Origin: Desulfonatronum lacustre DSM 10312
Lineage (GTDB): Bacteria; Desulfobacterota; Desulfovibrionia; Desulfovibrionales; Desulfonatronaceae
Length of the DNA stretch: 64,000 bases
Reading direction: 5' to 3'
NCBI RefSeq assembly: GCF_000519265.1
Contig: NZ_KI912608.1
Coordinates: 1,545,582 to 1,609,581 of the forward strand
Shown here: positions 1 to 11,753 of the stretch, in pieces
How the letters are laid out: the number at the start of each line of letters is the position of its first letter
Numbering within the stretch: the first letter of the stretch is position 1
The notes under the pieces: generated by a model
What the model was told of the DNA's origin: nothing
Seen by the model: only the letters and a program-made list of their open reading frames with translations
Database searches by the model: none
Program-made: the position numbers and the translations under genes

Positions 1-952
1 CGGCCAGAGCCGCCCCGGTTTCCTGCATCTTGGCTTTGATCAGAGAATGGCCGGTCTGTCCCATAATCGGCTTGCCGCCGTGATCGGCGATGTCCTGAAA
101 CATCAGGTGCGAGCATTTTACCTCGCCGATCACGGTAGCCCCGGGCCGATCCTGGAGCACGTGACGGGCAAAGACGGCCAGGAGACGGTCGCCGTAAATC
201 ATCCGGCCCTGTTCGTCCAAGGCCCCGATCCGGTCCGCGTCACCGTCCAGCCCGATGCCCGCCTGGGCCCCGACTTCCAGAACCTTGGCCCTGAGATCAT
301 CGTTGTTTTCGTCACGGGTCGGGTCCGGATGATGATTCGGAAAATTCCCGTCCGGCTCGCAGTACAATTCCACCACGTCCGCGCCGATCCGGCGCAGCAG
401 TTCGGCGCAAATCTCCCCACCGGCCCCGTTGCCTCCGTCCACGACGACCCGGACCGGGGCTGGGAGTTGGACCTGGGCGGAAAGTTCCTCCAGGTACGCC
501 GGAACCACATCATGCTCGGAAGCGATCCCCTGCCCGGAACTGAACTCGCCGCGAGCCATGATTTCATAAACTTCCCGGACATCCTCGGAATGAATCGTTC
601 CCGCTCCGGACCAGACTTTGAACCCGTTGAATTCAGGCGGATTATGGCTGGCCGTGATCATCACCCCTGCCTGGCGGTTGAACTTCTTTACCGCGTAGTA
701 AAACAGCGGCGTGGGAACCATGTTGATAAACAGCACGTCCACGCCCGTAGACAGGAGTCCTTTAATCATCGCGGTTTGATAACCGGGAGAGCTGTGTCGG
801 CAATCGTGACCGACAACGGCCTGATGCTGGCCTCTCCTGAGGAAAAACGTCCCGCACGCCTTTCCCAACACTTCCACCCACGCCTCGTCGAAATCACGAT
901 CCACGACACCACGGATGTCGTAGGCTCGAAATATTTCCCGTTTGATCAGCAT
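1..952 (-). CDS. Phosphomannomutase/phosphoglucomutase, 3' end beyond the window
   Basis: This is an alpha-D-phosphohexomutase that interconverts the 1- and 6-phosphates of mannose or glucose and so supplies sugar nucleotides for surface polysaccharides. The minus strand reads from an ATG at 952 with GAG/GAGGTG ribosome-binding sequence just upstream, and runs off the left edge after about 317 codons of a family that is usually about 450. The N-terminus reads MLIKREIFRAYDIRGVV. The phosphoserine loop ITASHNPPEFNG and the metal-binding loop GLDGDADRIG are both present. The last domain, which binds the substrate phosphate, lies outside the window. Phosphomannomutase versus phosphoglucomutase preference cannot be told from this part. 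It diverges from hflK across a 177-bp gap. Confidence 0.92.
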   Translation of the reverse strand, partial: MLIKREIFRAYDIRGVVDRDFDEAWVEVLGKACGTFFLRRGQHQAVVGHDCRHSSPGYQTAMIKGLLSTGVDVLFINMVPTPLFYYAVKKFNRQAGVMITASHNPPEFNGFKVWSGAGTIHSEDVREVYEIMARGEFSSGQGIASEHDVVPAYLEELSAQVQLPAPVRVVVDGGNGAGGEICAELLRRIGADVVELYCEPDGNFPNHHPDPTRDENNDDLRAKVLEVGAQAGIGLDGDADRIGALDEQGRMIYGDRLLAVFARHVLQDRPGATVIGEVKCSHLMFQDIADHGGKPIMGQTGHSLIKAKMQETGAALA

Positions 953-1129
953 CACCTCAGCTCCTCGGAAAAGTTCAATGGTTCACGGTTCAACGGATTA
1001 CTGCCGGAGCAAATGACCTTTAGGCGGATTTTCGCTTCAAGCCAAGTCCGGACAGCCTGAGCCTTTGACCACTTGGTCCTCAAAAACCTCGCCTTGACCT
1101 CAAATCAGGGTTGCTTTAGGTTGACAACC

Positions 1130-2275
1130 ATGAACTGGGACTGGGACAAACTCCAAGACAAACGGAAAAGGAACGGGCCTCCCGGGGCCCCGGATCTCGC
1201 GCAACTCAACGAGCAGTTGAACAAGCTGAAGAACATCAAGCTGCCCGGTGGCGGCAAGATCGTCGTGTTAGTGCTTCTTCTGCTGTGGCTTGCCTCGGGG
1301 ATCTACATCGTCAATCCCGACGAAGTGGGTGTCGTCCAACGATTCGGTGCCTATAACCGCATAACCGATCCAGGGCCGCACTTCCGCATCCCCTTCCCCT
1401 TCGAGTCCGTGCAGACTCCCAAGGTGACGCAGGTCCGGCGCTTTGAAATCGGCTACCGCACCATTCAGGCTCCTTCGGCAATGGGCGGGGAGCCTCAGTA
1501 CCGGATCGTCCCGGAAGAGTCGCACATGCTCACCGGTGATGAAAACATCGTGGACGTTCAATTCATCGTCCAATATCAACTCAATGATCCGGTCAAATTC
1601 CTGTTCAATATCCAAATGCCCGACGCATCGGTGAAAAGCGCCGCGGAGGCGGCCATGCGCGAGGTCATCGGCTACAATAAGCTGGATGCTGCCCTGACTG
1701 ACGGCAAACCGGCCATTCAGGACGAAACTCGGGCTTTGATGCAAAATATCATGGACCGCTACGAGTCCGGAATCCAGATATTAGCCGTCCAGCTCCAGGA
1801 CGTCCAACCGCCGGAACCGGTCATCGATTCCTTCCGCGACGTTGTCCGCGCCAGGGAAGACGCCGTCCGCATCCAGAACCAGGCCGAAGCCTACCGCAAC
1901 GACATCGTCCCTCGTGCCCGAGGTGAAGCCGCCGTGATCATCAACCAGGCTGAAGCCCACAAGGAAGCCGTGGTTCGACGGGCGGAAGGTGAGGCCCAAC
2001 GCTTCCTGTCCATGCTCGCGGAATATAATCAAGCCCCGGATGTCACCAGGACCCGACTCTATCTCGAAACCATGGAAGAGGTTTTAAGCAATCCCGAACT
2101 TATGAAGACCTTCATCTCGGACAATGCGCTGAGCCAAGTACTCCCTTACCTACCGCTCGGCGCCATGACCCCCGGGGCGCAACGGCTTGACGCTCCGGAA
2201 GCCGCCTCGCAACAGGCCAGACAACCGGCCCAAGCCGGAACCGCGCCGTCCGTACGAGGAGGTCGAGCACAATGA
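1130..2275 (+). CDS. hflK: HflK, membrane SPFH-domain protease modulator
   Basis: HflK forms, with HflC, the large membrane cage around the FtsH protease and modulates its access to membrane-protein substrates. I chose the ATG at 1130 (MNWDWDKLQ), which is the usual HflK start; an in-frame ATG at 1073 would add 19 atypical residues. The 381-residue protein has a charged, Gly/Pro-rich N-terminus, one membrane segment at about residues 43-62, then the SPFH/band-7 domain beginning IVNPDEVGVVQRFG. A coiled coil rich in EA repeats (QAEAYRNDIVPRARGEA) follows, then a low-complexity Gln/Ala tail. Its end overlaps the start of hflC by the four bases ATGA, so the two are translationally coupled. Confidence 0.96.
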   Translation: MNWDWDKLQDKRKRNGPPGAPDLAQLNEQLNKLKNIKLPGGGKIVVLVLLLLWLASGIYIVNPDEVGVVQRFGAYNRITDPGPHFRIPFPFESVQTPKVTQVRRFEIGYRTIQAPSAMGGEPQYRIVPEESHMLTGDENIVDVQFIVQYQLNDPVKFLFNIQMPDASVKSAAEAAMREVIGYNKLDAALTDGKPAIQDETRALMQNIMDRYESGIQILAVQLQDVQPPEPVIDSFRDVVRAREDAVRIQNQAEAYRNDIVPRARGEAAVIINQAEAHKEAVVRRAEGEAQRFLSMLAEYNQAPDVTRTRLYLETMEEVLSNPELMKTFISDNALSQVLPYLPLGAMTPGAQRLDAPEAASQQARQPAQAGTAPSVRGGRAQ

Positions 2276-3135
2276 AAACTCCCACATTGACCCTTCCGGT
2301 GATTTTGGTCGCCCTGTTCATCGGCTTTCTGGTGGTCACACAAAGTGCTTACATCGTAGACGAAACGGAACGGGCCATCGTGCTCCAGCTTGGAAAGCCC
2401 GTGAGTGAGACCAAGGAACCAGGGCTGCACTTCAAACTGCCCTTTGTCCAAAACGTCCTTTTCTTCGACTCCCGAATCCTGGATTATGATTCCCGCCCGG
2501 CGGAAATCCTGACCAGGGACAAAAAGAACATGATGGTGGACAACTACACCAAGTGGCGGATCATCGATCCCTTGCGATTCTACACCACCCTGCGCACCCT
2601 GCCCATGGGCCAGGCCCGGCTGGATGACGTCGTCTACGCCGAACTGCGTGTCCTGCTCGGTCAGCACACCCTGACCGAGGTGGTCACCACCAAACGTTCT
2701 CAGATCATGGAAGAGCTGACCATCAAGAGCAACGAGTTGATCCAGGAATATGGTATTGAGGTCATTGACGTGCGGATCAAGCGCACGGACCTGCCGGCGG
2801 AAACCCAACGGGCGGTGTTCAACCGAATGATCGCTGAACGCGAACGAGAGGCCAAGACCTACCGCGCCGAGGGCGAGGAAACCGCGGCCAACATCCGCTC
2901 TCTGGCCGACCGGGAGCGGGTCGTCCTTATTGCCCAGGCCAACCGTACTTCCCAGCACCTTCGTGGTGAAGGCGACGCCCAAGCCATCAAGGTTTTCGGG
3001 GAAGCCCTGAATCAGGCCCCTGATTTCTACGAGTACCTGCGCACCCTGGAAGCCTATAAAAAGACCATAGGTGAAAACACCCAGGTCATCCTGACGCCTT
3101 CCAGCCCCTTCTTGCGATTGCTCCAGGAAAACTAA
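2272..3135 (+). CDS. hflC: HflC, partner of HflK
   Basis: HflC is the second subunit of the HflKC complex that encloses FtsH in the cytoplasmic membrane. It is 287 residues long, normal for the family. A single N-terminal membrane segment (about residues 5-24) is followed by the SPFH domain with the family sequence YIVDETERAIVLQLGKP. A helical region with EREREAKTYRAEGEE comes next, and the end is typical of HflC (ILTPSSPFLRLL). The start ATG overlaps the hflK stop. A strong terminator follows 38 bases after the stop, so hflKC is probably a two-gene operon. Confidence 0.96.
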   Translation: MKTPTLTLPVILVALFIGFLVVTQSAYIVDETERAIVLQLGKPVSETKEPGLHFKLPFVQNVLFFDSRILDYDSRPAEILTRDKKNMMVDNYTKWRIIDPLRFYTTLRTLPMGQARLDDVVYAELRVLLGQHTLTEVVTTKRSQIMEELTIKSNELIQEYGIEVIDVRIKRTDLPAETQRAVFNRMIAEREREAKTYRAEGEETAANIRSLADRERVVLIAQANRTSQHLRGEGDAQAIKVFGEALNQAPDFYEYLRTLEAYKKTIGENTQVILTPSSPFLRLLQEN

Positions 3136-3173
3136 AGAATAGCCGCACCGAAAGCGTACGAAGTTGATAAAAG

Positions 3174-3206
3174 AATGCGGGGTGTTTCATCCCCGCATTT
3201 TTTTTT
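3174..3206 (+). terminator. Rho-independent terminator after hflC, probably bidirectional
   Basis: A perfect 9-bp stem, AATGCGGGG (3174-3182) with CCCCGCATT (3191-3199), has an 8-base loop and runs into nine T residues (3198-3206). In the other direction the stem is followed by TCTTTTATC, so it may also end transcription of the converging CNNM gene, whose stop is at 3258. Confidence 0.9.
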
Positions 3207-3257
3207 GCGCCGGAGACCGAACGCTTCCCGCGGTACCGCCCCCTGTACCCGCGTCTT

Positions 3258-4286
3258 TTACCCTTGCACCACCTTCGACTCCTCCCGGACGATTCCCCGC
3301 AGCAGCCGACCGAGAATGTCCGAGCCGGTGATCACGTGCTTTTCCTCGCCCCAATAGAGGATGATGTCGTTGTCGATTACGTCGTCGTCCGTTCGTTCCG
3401 GCAGGACCTTCAGGCGTGGAATCACGGCCCCCAGGCTGGTCATGGGGTCGCGGACGATGATCGGCCGGTGGCAGTGGGCCATGGGGTTGAAATTGTCCGG
3501 ATCGAAAAAGGCCTCCCGCAAAAAGGAGGCCACGTTCACGGCGTAGCGCGGCTCTCCCTCCTGGTCCACGAGGATCACCCAGGTTTTTCCGGAGCTTTGC
3601 ACGAGATTGAGAAACGGGTCCGTGCTGGACGGCCTGATAAGGGGAAAGACGGGCCTGTCCTGCTCGAACTTCATGGTCAGGATGCTTCGCGGGTCCGCGC
3701 TCTCGCCCTCCGCGGCCACGGGCAGGTCGTCCAGGGCCAGGAAGTTCAGGCTGCCCTTGCCCTCCACCTTGTCGATCTCCGTGGAAGGCGACTCCATATG
3801 CATCTTGATCAGTTCCCGCAGGTCCCGTTCCCGAAAGTAACCGATTCCCTCGGGGCCCAGCCATTTGTCCAGAAGCACGGCCGTGGGCTTGGTCACGGGG
3901 TAGAGGACGATCTGGTAAATCCGGATCACCGGGGCCAACAGGGCCCCCATCCGTAGCGCGTTCCGGGAAAAATAGGCCTGGGGCATGATCTCCCCGCAAA
4001 TGGTGATCAGCACGGTGGAAAACAAAAACGCGGCCACTCCGGCGAGCACGGATCCGGACAGCAGGGCCAACAGGACGTTCACTCCCACGTTTGACCAGAG
4101 GATGGTCACCAACAGCAAGTTGGCGTCCCGACGCAGGGTCAGCACCCGCCGGGCATGCACGTTGCCCCGGGAGGACTCCATCTCCAGATGGAGCTTGCTC
4201 ACGGAAAAGTAGGCCAGGTTCAGTCCGGAAAGCATGGCCGACTGAGTCAGACAGATCAGGATTCCGATCCAGATGAAGGTGGTCAT
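3258..4286 (-). CDS. CNNM (DUF21)/CBS-domain membrane protein
   Basis: This is a CorC/HlyC- or CNNM-like integral membrane protein, a family linked to magnesium and cobalt efflux. The start chosen (MTTFIWIGILICLTQ) places the first membrane helix at the N-terminus; an upstream GTG/ATG at 4313 would add nine residues. The DUF21 part spans about residues 1-140 with three to four hydrophobic segments and the polar sequence ITICGEIMPQAYF. Two degenerate CBS-like regions follow in the C-terminal half (for example KTWVILVDQEGEPRYAV). The protein is 342 residues long and lacks the extra C-terminal CorC_HlyC domain. It converges on hflC. The transported ion cannot be deduced from the sequence. Confidence 0.85.
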   Translation of the reverse strand: MTTFIWIGILICLTQSAMLSGLNLAYFSVSKLHLEMESSRGNVHARRVLTLRRDANLLLVTILWSNVGVNVLLALLSGSVLAGVAAFLFSTVLITICGEIMPQAYFSRNALRMGALLAPVIRIYQIVLYPVTKPTAVLLDKWLGPEGIGYFRERDLRELIKMHMESPSTEIDKVEGKGSLNFLALDDLPVAAEGESADPRSILTMKFEQDRPVFPLIRPSSTDPFLNLVQSSGKTWVILVDQEGEPRYAVNVASFLREAFFDPDNFNPMAHCHRPIIVRDPMTSLGAVIPRLKVLPERTDDDVIDNDIILYWGEEKHVITGSDILGRLLRGIVREESKVVQG

Positions 4287-4486
4287 GATGGCGGGGGATG
4301 ATGATGACGGCAAAGTTGCCGATGGCGCAGCCGTTGTCGAAAAACGTGGGCGTCGTTGCCGAGCCTCGATTTTGACTTGCCCGGCCCGCGCCGTTACGCT
4401 CGGATCCGTCTACACGCTTTCACACGGGTCTTCCAGGGCCTGCCACCCCGGCCAAACGCCATTCCCGACAACACACCGGAGCGCAT

Positions 4487-5485
4487 ATGCCTCGACTCAT
4501 CCTGCCCGACCAGACACGCACCCCTGATGGAGAGGTCCGTCGCGTGGGCGTGGAGATGGAAATGGCCGGACTGGAGCTGCCGGTCATGGCCCAGGCGGTC
4601 AAGGACCTGTTCGGCGGCCACATTGATTCCAAAAGTCCTTTTGAAATCCACGTCCTGGAGACGCGCCACGGAACGTTCGCCGTGGAACTGGACGCCAGCC
4701 TGCTCAAGAATCACGAATACCGCCCCTATCTGGCCCAGGTCGGCATCGACCTGGACGCCATGGACGACCAACGGGCCTTCGACGCCATACTGGCTCGCCT
4801 GGCGGCCAACGTCGTGCCCAGCGAAGTGGTGGCCCCGCCGATTCCGATCACGGCTCTGGAGGACATGGACGCCTTGCGGGACAGGCTGCGCCGGGACGGA
4901 GCCAAAGGCACCCGCGCGGCCCTGGTCTACGCCTTCGGGGCCCAGTTCAACGTGGAGGTCGCAGATCTGGACGCGGCTTACCTGCGGGACGTCCTGCGCG
5001 CCTACGTGCTGCTCCACGACCGACTGACCGAGCGAGGCGTCGTGGACGTCTCCCGCAAGATCTCGCCGTACATCCGCGCCTTCCCCGGCGGATACGTCCG
5101 GCTGCTTCTGGACGAGGCGTACACGCCGGACCTCACGGGCCTGATCCGCGACTACCTCCTGCACAACCCCACCCGCAACCGCCCCCTGGACATGCTCCCG
5201 CTGTTCGCGCACCTGGAACGGGATATGGTCATGAGGGCGCCGGTGGAGACCCACCTGATCAAGCCCAGGCCCACGTTCCACTACCGTCTGCCCAACTCCC
5301 AGATCGACGAACCGGACTGGTCCCTGGCCAAGCCGTGGAACGACTGGATCATGGTGGAAAAACTGGCCGCGGACAAGGACCGCTTGCGGGAGCACGCCCG
5401 GGCCTACCTGGAAAAACCCGGAGAAGTCGTGGGCCGGATGGTGGACGAATGGATGGAAATGCTGGGAACGTGGCTGAAGCGATGA
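4487..5485 (+). CDS. Amidoligase-family enzyme (PF12224-like)
   Basis: The 332-residue protein looks like a COOH-NH2 ligase of the glutamine-synthetase/gamma-glutamylcysteine-synthetase fold (Amidoligase_2). The diagnostic Gly-x-Glu-x-Glu metal/ATP motif is GVEMEM at residues 21-26, followed by the family sequence RHGTFAVELDASLL. Such enzymes join a carboxylate to an amine at the cost of ATP. Its stop overlaps the start of the next gene, a class I glutamine amidotransferase or gamma-glutamyl hydrolase, by ATGA. This pairing recurs in described amidoligase operons thought to modify peptides or small metabolites, or to remove gamma-glutamyl tags. The substrate is unknown. The start follows GCATATG with a poor ribosome-binding site, so a slightly different start is possible. 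Confidence 0.8.
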   Translation: MPRLILPDQTRTPDGEVRRVGVEMEMAGLELPVMAQAVKDLFGGHIDSKSPFEIHVLETRHGTFAVELDASLLKNHEYRPYLAQVGIDLDAMDDQRAFDAILARLAANVVPSEVVAPPIPITALEDMDALRDRLRRDGAKGTRAALVYAFGAQFNVEVADLDAAYLRDVLRAYVLLHDRLTERGVVDVSRKISPYIRAFPGGYVRLLLDEAYTPDLTGLIRDYLLHNPTRNRPLDMLPLFAHLERDMVMRAPVETHLIKPRPTFHYRLPNSQIDEPDWSLAKPWNDWIMVEKLAADKDRLREHARAYLEKPGEVVGRMVDEWMEMLGTWLKR

Positions 5486-6285
5486 ATTGGAAAAGGCCGG
5501 TGATCGGCGTCACCGGGCCGGACCACGGCGGCCTGGCCGCCTGGTGGTTCACCCGCTTGGCGGTTTGGCGGGCCGGAGGCCGCGCGGTGCGGATCACGCC
5601 CCAGCGCCCCCGCCACGTTCAGGAACTGGACGGCCTGATCATCGGCGGCGGCGCGGACGTGGCACCGGATTTATATGGCGCGGAGCCGACGAGGCCTCCC
5701 GAAATAATGGCCGAGGAAATCACTCGGGGAGAAACGGGCTGGTTTCGACGCGGCCTGGCCTTGCTGGCCTTTCCCCTGATGCTCCTGATCCGGAGAATCC
5801 TGACCACCCGCAGCCCCGACCGGAACACGGACCGCGACGAACCGGAGCAGAACCTGCTCCGCGCGGCCCTGGAGCGCGACCTGCCCATCCTGGGCATCTG
5901 CCGCGGCGCGCAACTGATCAACGTGACCCTGGGCGGCACCCTGCACCAGCACCTGACCGGCTTTTACCAGGAATCCCCCAACATCCGCAGCCTGCTGCCC
6001 CGCAAGACCATTCATGTTGAGCCGGACTCCCGCCTGGCCGGCATCCTCGGCTGCGCGACCTGCGGCATCAACGCGCTGCACGACCAGGCCGTGGACCAAC
6101 TCGGCCAGACCGTGCGCGTCACGGCCCGGGAGCCCAACGGCGTGATCCAGGCCGTGGAAGCCACGAGCAAAACCTTCGTCCTCGGTGTCCAATGGCACCC
6201 CGAATACCTCCCCCACCACCGCCGCCAACAACGCCTGTTCCGCGCCCTGGTCCAGACTGCTCGAGAACCACGCCGCTCAGTCTGA
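5482..6285 (+). CDS. Class I glutamine amidotransferase / gamma-glutamyl-GABA hydrolase-like (peptidase C26)
   Basis: This 267-residue protein has the class I glutaminase fold of the PuuD/C26 type, which hydrolyses gamma-glutamyl amides. The nucleophile is Cys140 in GICRGAQ, the catalytic dyad partners are His239 and Glu241 in QWHPEY, and the N-terminal RPVIGVTGP strand is typical. The ATG at 5482 overlaps the amidoligase stop, so the two are coupled. An odd feature is a hydrophobic insert at about residues 90-110 (LALLAFPLMLLIRRIL), which could be a membrane anchor or an amphipathic helix and is not usual in PuuD. Together the pair may make and remove a gamma-glutamyl-type amide; the substrate is inferred only from family. 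Confidence 0.85.
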   Translation: MNWKRPVIGVTGPDHGGLAAWWFTRLAVWRAGGRAVRITPQRPRHVQELDGLIIGGGADVAPDLYGAEPTRPPEIMAEEITRGETGWFRRGLALLAFPLMLLIRRILTTRSPDRNTDRDEPEQNLLRAALERDLPILGICRGAQLINVTLGGTLHQHLTGFYQESPNIRSLLPRKTIHVEPDSRLAGILGCATCGINALHDQAVDQLGQTVRVTAREPNGVIQAVEATSKTFVLGVQWHPEYLPHHRRQQRLFRALVQTAREPRRSV

Positions 6286-6584
6286 AAGGCGACGACCGCT
6301 TTCCGAAAAAGAACGTGTCATGTACCAGCAGGGGCACGACTTTCCGCATTTGCAAGAACCGGACAATGGGCTTATTCTGGGAGGACTGGAATCGAAAAGA
6401 GTGAACAAATCAATACATTCACGACTGTTCGGCTTTGGGGTGACGAATCGGCTTCGGCCCGTAACGGCTCGTCTCGGGCCATCCTCTTTCCCCGTCATGC
6501 AACGTGGAAGCCTCTCGTGGCCCGGCTTCAAGAACCGTCGCCATCCATCAGCCATTTTTGACAATCTTCTTCAGGAGCAACACC
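6286..6584 (+). other. Intergenic gap upstream of glgX
   Basis: About 300 bases without a convincing gene. Short open frames here have no family resemblance. I see no strong terminator or clear promoter hexamers. The only supported signal is the ribosome-binding site AGGAG at 6573-6577, seven bases before the glgX ATG. Confidence 0.6.
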
Positions 6585-8765
<2,181 letters not shown>

Positions 8766-8815
8766 GCCATGGAGGAAATGACGCTGTACCAGCCCAAACA
8801 GGACAGGATCACCCC

Positions 8816-11731
8816 ATGAATCCGCTCTACGCCCCCACATCCTTCTACCGGCTGCAATTCCACGCCGGCTTCACCTTTGCCGACGCCCTGGAAATCGTGC
8901 CCTATTTGCGGGACATGGGCGTGAGCCACGTCTATACGTCTCCGGTCCTGGCCGCCCGGCCCGGCTCCACCCACGGCTACGACATCGTGGACCACCAGTC
9001 CCTGAATCCGGAACTCGGCGGACGGAAGGGCTTCGACGCCCTCAGCGCGGCCTTGTTGGAAGCCGAAATGGGGCTGGTCATGGACATCGTGCCCAACCAC
9101 ATGGGCATCGGCCGCAGCGACAACCAGTGGTGGCTGGACGTGCTGGAATGGGGCCGCAGCAGTCGCTTTATCCATTTTTTCGACATTGAATGGTTTCCCC
9201 AGACCCAGGGCATCCACGACCAGGTCCTGCTGCCCGTGCTGGGCGACCTTTACGGCGCGGTCCTGGAGCGCGGCGAACTGCGCCTGCGCTTCGACGCCCA
9301 GGCCGGCTCTTTCAGCGTCTGGTACTACGAGCACCGCTTTCCCGTCTGCCCGTCCACCTATCACCGGATTCTGGCCCCCTGCCTGGAATATGCCGGAGAG
9401 GAAACAGCCGCGCACCCGGAAATCCGCGCCGCGTTCACCGAATCCAAACGCCTGCGGACCACGCCCCGCTCCGGAACACGGCGCAAGGCCCTGCGGACCC
9501 GGGGCGAGACCTTCAAAGGCACTCTGGCCCGACTGACCGCGGATCTGCCGGACCTTCGCCGGACCTTGGAGCATGCCGAGCATCTTTTTTCGCCCGAGAG
9601 CCCTGACGGCCGGGGCTTGGAGCGACTGCACAAGCTGCTGGAACGCCAGCACTATCGCCCGGCGTTCTGGCGGGTTGCCGGACACGAAATCAATTATCGC
9701 CGCTTTTTCCAGATCAACGACCTGGCCGGATTGCGCGTGGAGGAGCCCGAGGTCTTTGCCGCGGCCCACGGCCTGATCCGGGAACTTGTCGCCGCCGGGC
9801 AGGTGCACGGGCTGCGCATCGACCACATCGACGGGCTCTATGATCCCGCCGGATACCTGGACCGGCTGCAAAAGCTGCTCAAGCCCCAGGCCGCAAGTTT
9901 GGGCTTCGTCCCCGGCCGTTTTCCGGTCTATGTGGAAAAAATCCTGGAAGAGCACGAAACCCTGCGCAACCGCTGGCCGGTGCATGGAACCACGGGATAC
10001 GACGCCCTGAGCGAAATCAACGCCGTGCAGATCGATTCCGGAGGTTTGGCCGAGCTGCGCGCCCTGTACGAAATGCGCGAGGGCGCGGGGAGCGCGGACG
10101 CCCATGCCGAGGGCGTGCGGGCCAAACGGCAGATCATGGATCAGGAACTGGCCTCGGAACTGGAAGTGCTGGCCACGGAAACCACCCGCCTGCTCAAGCG
10201 CGATCCGGCGACCCGGGACTTTTCCCGGGGCGAAGTCCGCCAGGCCCTGCGGGAGATCGTGTCCCGTTTTCCGGTCTACCGGACCTATGTCGGCTCCAAA
10301 GGCCCCACCGCGGAGGATGTCCGGGACCTGGACTGGGCCCTGGGCCTGGCCCGGCGAGCACGGGCCGTGAGCCATCCCCGGCTCTTCGACGTGCTGGAAT
10401 CCCTGCTCAAGGCCTCCTGGCAAAAACGCGCCGACGGTCGCCCCCGGGCCGACGTCCTGCGCCTGGCCCGCAAATTCCAGCAGTTTACCGGCCCGGCCAT
10501 GGCCAAGGGCATGGAGGACACCACGTTCTACCGGGTCTTGCCCCTGATCTCCATGAATGAGGTGGGCATGGGGCCGGACCGGCGGATCAGCACGGTGGGG
10601 GATTTTCATCAGCAGATGCAGCGCCGCGCAGCGGACTGGCCCAGATCCATGGTCACCACGGCTACCCACGACACCAAGCGCAGTGAGGACGTCCGGTCCC
10701 GGATCGCGGTGCTTTCGGAACTGCCCAAGGCCTGGGCCGAACGGGTGGAACGCTGGCAGACCCTCAACCGCCGGGCCCGTCGCGAGTCCGCCCTCGGTCC
10801 TCTGCCCTCCAGCCGGGACGAATACCTGTTCTACCAGACCCTGGTCGGTGTCTGGCCTCCGGAAGGACTCGGCCCGGACCTTCCCGGAGCAACGACTCTT
10901 TCCGCGTTGCAGGACCGGCTGCGGGCCTACATGATCAAGGCGGCCCGGGAAGCCAAGATCAGCACGTCCTGGCTGAACCCGGACGAGGAATACGAACAGG
11001 CCCTGACCGACTTCACGGCCCAGGTCCTGGATTCCGGCCCGACGGCCGCGCCGTTTTTGCGCGACGTCCAGGAGTTCGTGACCAAACTGGCCGTACCCGG
11101 CGCGTGCAACGCCCTGACCCAGACGATCCTGAGCCTGACCATGCCCGGAGCGCCGGACACCTACCAGGGCACGGAACTCTGGGACGACTCCCTGGTGGAC
11201 CCGGACAATCGCCGTCCCGTGAACTTCGCGGACAGATGGAATGGGTTACGGGAATTTCAAGCCGCAAAGGCCGAAGACAATCAAAGAGGCTACGTGGCGT
11301 TGCTCAAAAGGACCTGGCACGACGGGCGCATCAAGCAATACGTCCAATGGCGCCTGCTGACGCTGCGCCGCGCCCATCCGGAGCTGTTTCTGAACGGGAA
11401 CTACGTCCCTCTGGAGGTTTCCGGGACCAGAGCGAACAACATCCTCGCCTTTGCCCGTATCCATCGGACCCATGGGCGACAGGCGGTCATCGTAGCCCTG
11501 CCCCGCCTCGTCGCGGACCTTTGCCCACCGGACGGCGGATTTCCCACCGGCGAACCCTGGTCGGCCTCGACCATCGCCCTGAACACAACCCTTCCCAAAG
11601 CCGGCAAGGACGGTCGCTGGCAAGACCGCTTCACCCACCGTTCCATATCGCCGACGGACGGCGTACTCACCGCAGCCGAACTCTTCACCGACCTGCCCTG
11701 GGCAGTGTTGACCTTTACGCGAAAAGGCTGA
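8816..11731 (+). CDS. treY: Maltooligosyl trehalose synthase TreY
   Basis: TreY isomerises the reducing-end alpha-1,4 bond of maltooligosaccharides to an alpha,alpha-1,1 bond, giving maltooligosyl-trehalose. The chosen start (MNPLYAPTSFYRLQFHAGFTF) matches the usual TreY N-terminus; an in-frame start at 8762 would overlap glgX and add 18 residues. The protein is 971 residues, in the upper part of the family range. GH13-type motifs are visible: DIVPNHMG, GLRIDHIDGLYDP, VEKILEEHE and TATHDTKRSEDVRSR. No treZ, the enzyme that releases trehalose, is in the window; it may lie elsewhere. The gene ends 22 bases before the trailer end of the CRISPR array, which is transcribed towards it. Confidence 0.95.
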   Translation: MNPLYAPTSFYRLQFHAGFTFADALEIVPYLRDMGVSHVYTSPVLAARPGSTHGYDIVDHQSLNPELGGRKGFDALSAALLEAEMGLVMDIVPNHMGIGRSDNQWWLDVLEWGRSSRFIHFFDIEWFPQTQGIHDQVLLPVLGDLYGAVLERGELRLRFDAQAGSFSVWYYEHRFPVCPSTYHRILAPCLEYAGEETAAHPEIRAAFTESKRLRTTPRSGTRRKALRTRGETFKGTLARLTADLPDLRRTLEHAEHLFSPESPDGRGLERLHKLLERQHYRPAFWRVAGHEINYRRFFQINDLAGLRVEEPEVFAAAHGLIRELVAAGQVHGLRIDHIDGLYDPAGYLDRLQKLLKPQAASLGFVPGRFPVYVEKILEEHETLRNRWPVHGTTGYDALSEINAVQIDSGGLAELRALYEMREGAGSADAHAEGVRAKRQIMDQELASELEVLATETTRLLKRDPATRDFSRGEVRQALREIVSRFPVYRTYVGSKGPTAEDVRDLDWALGLARRARAVSHPRLFDVLESLLKASWQKRADGRPRADVLRLARKFQQFTGPAMAKGMEDTTFYRVLPLISMNEVGMGPDRRISTVGDFHQQMQRRAADWPRSMVTTATHDTKRSEDVRSRIAVLSELPKAWAERVERWQTLNRRARRESALGPLPSSRDEYLFYQTLVGVWPPEGLGPDLPGATTLSALQDRLRAYMIKAAREAKISTSWLNPDEEYEQALTDFTAQVLDSGPTAAPFLRDVQEFVTKLAVPGACNALTQTILSLTMPGAPDTYQGTELWDDSLVDPDNRRPVNFADRWNGLREFQAAKAEDNQRGYVALLKRTWHDGRIKQYVQWRLLTLRRAHPELFLNGNYVPLEVSGTRANNILAFARIHRTHGRQAVIVALPRLVADLCPPDGGFPTGEPWSASTIALNTTLPKAGKDGRWQDRFTHRSISPTDGVLTAAELFTDLPWAVLTFTRKG

Positions 11732-11753
11732 GAACAAGATCAACCTACGAAGC

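Noticed and set aside
3136-3257. Small frame at 3175-3357 after hflC
   Set aside because: It runs through the terminator hairpin and antisense to the CNNM gene, with no ribosome-binding site.
6286-6584. Extended N-terminus for GlgX from 6504
   Set aside because: The added 27 residues have no family match, and the ATG at 6585 has a well-placed AGGAG.
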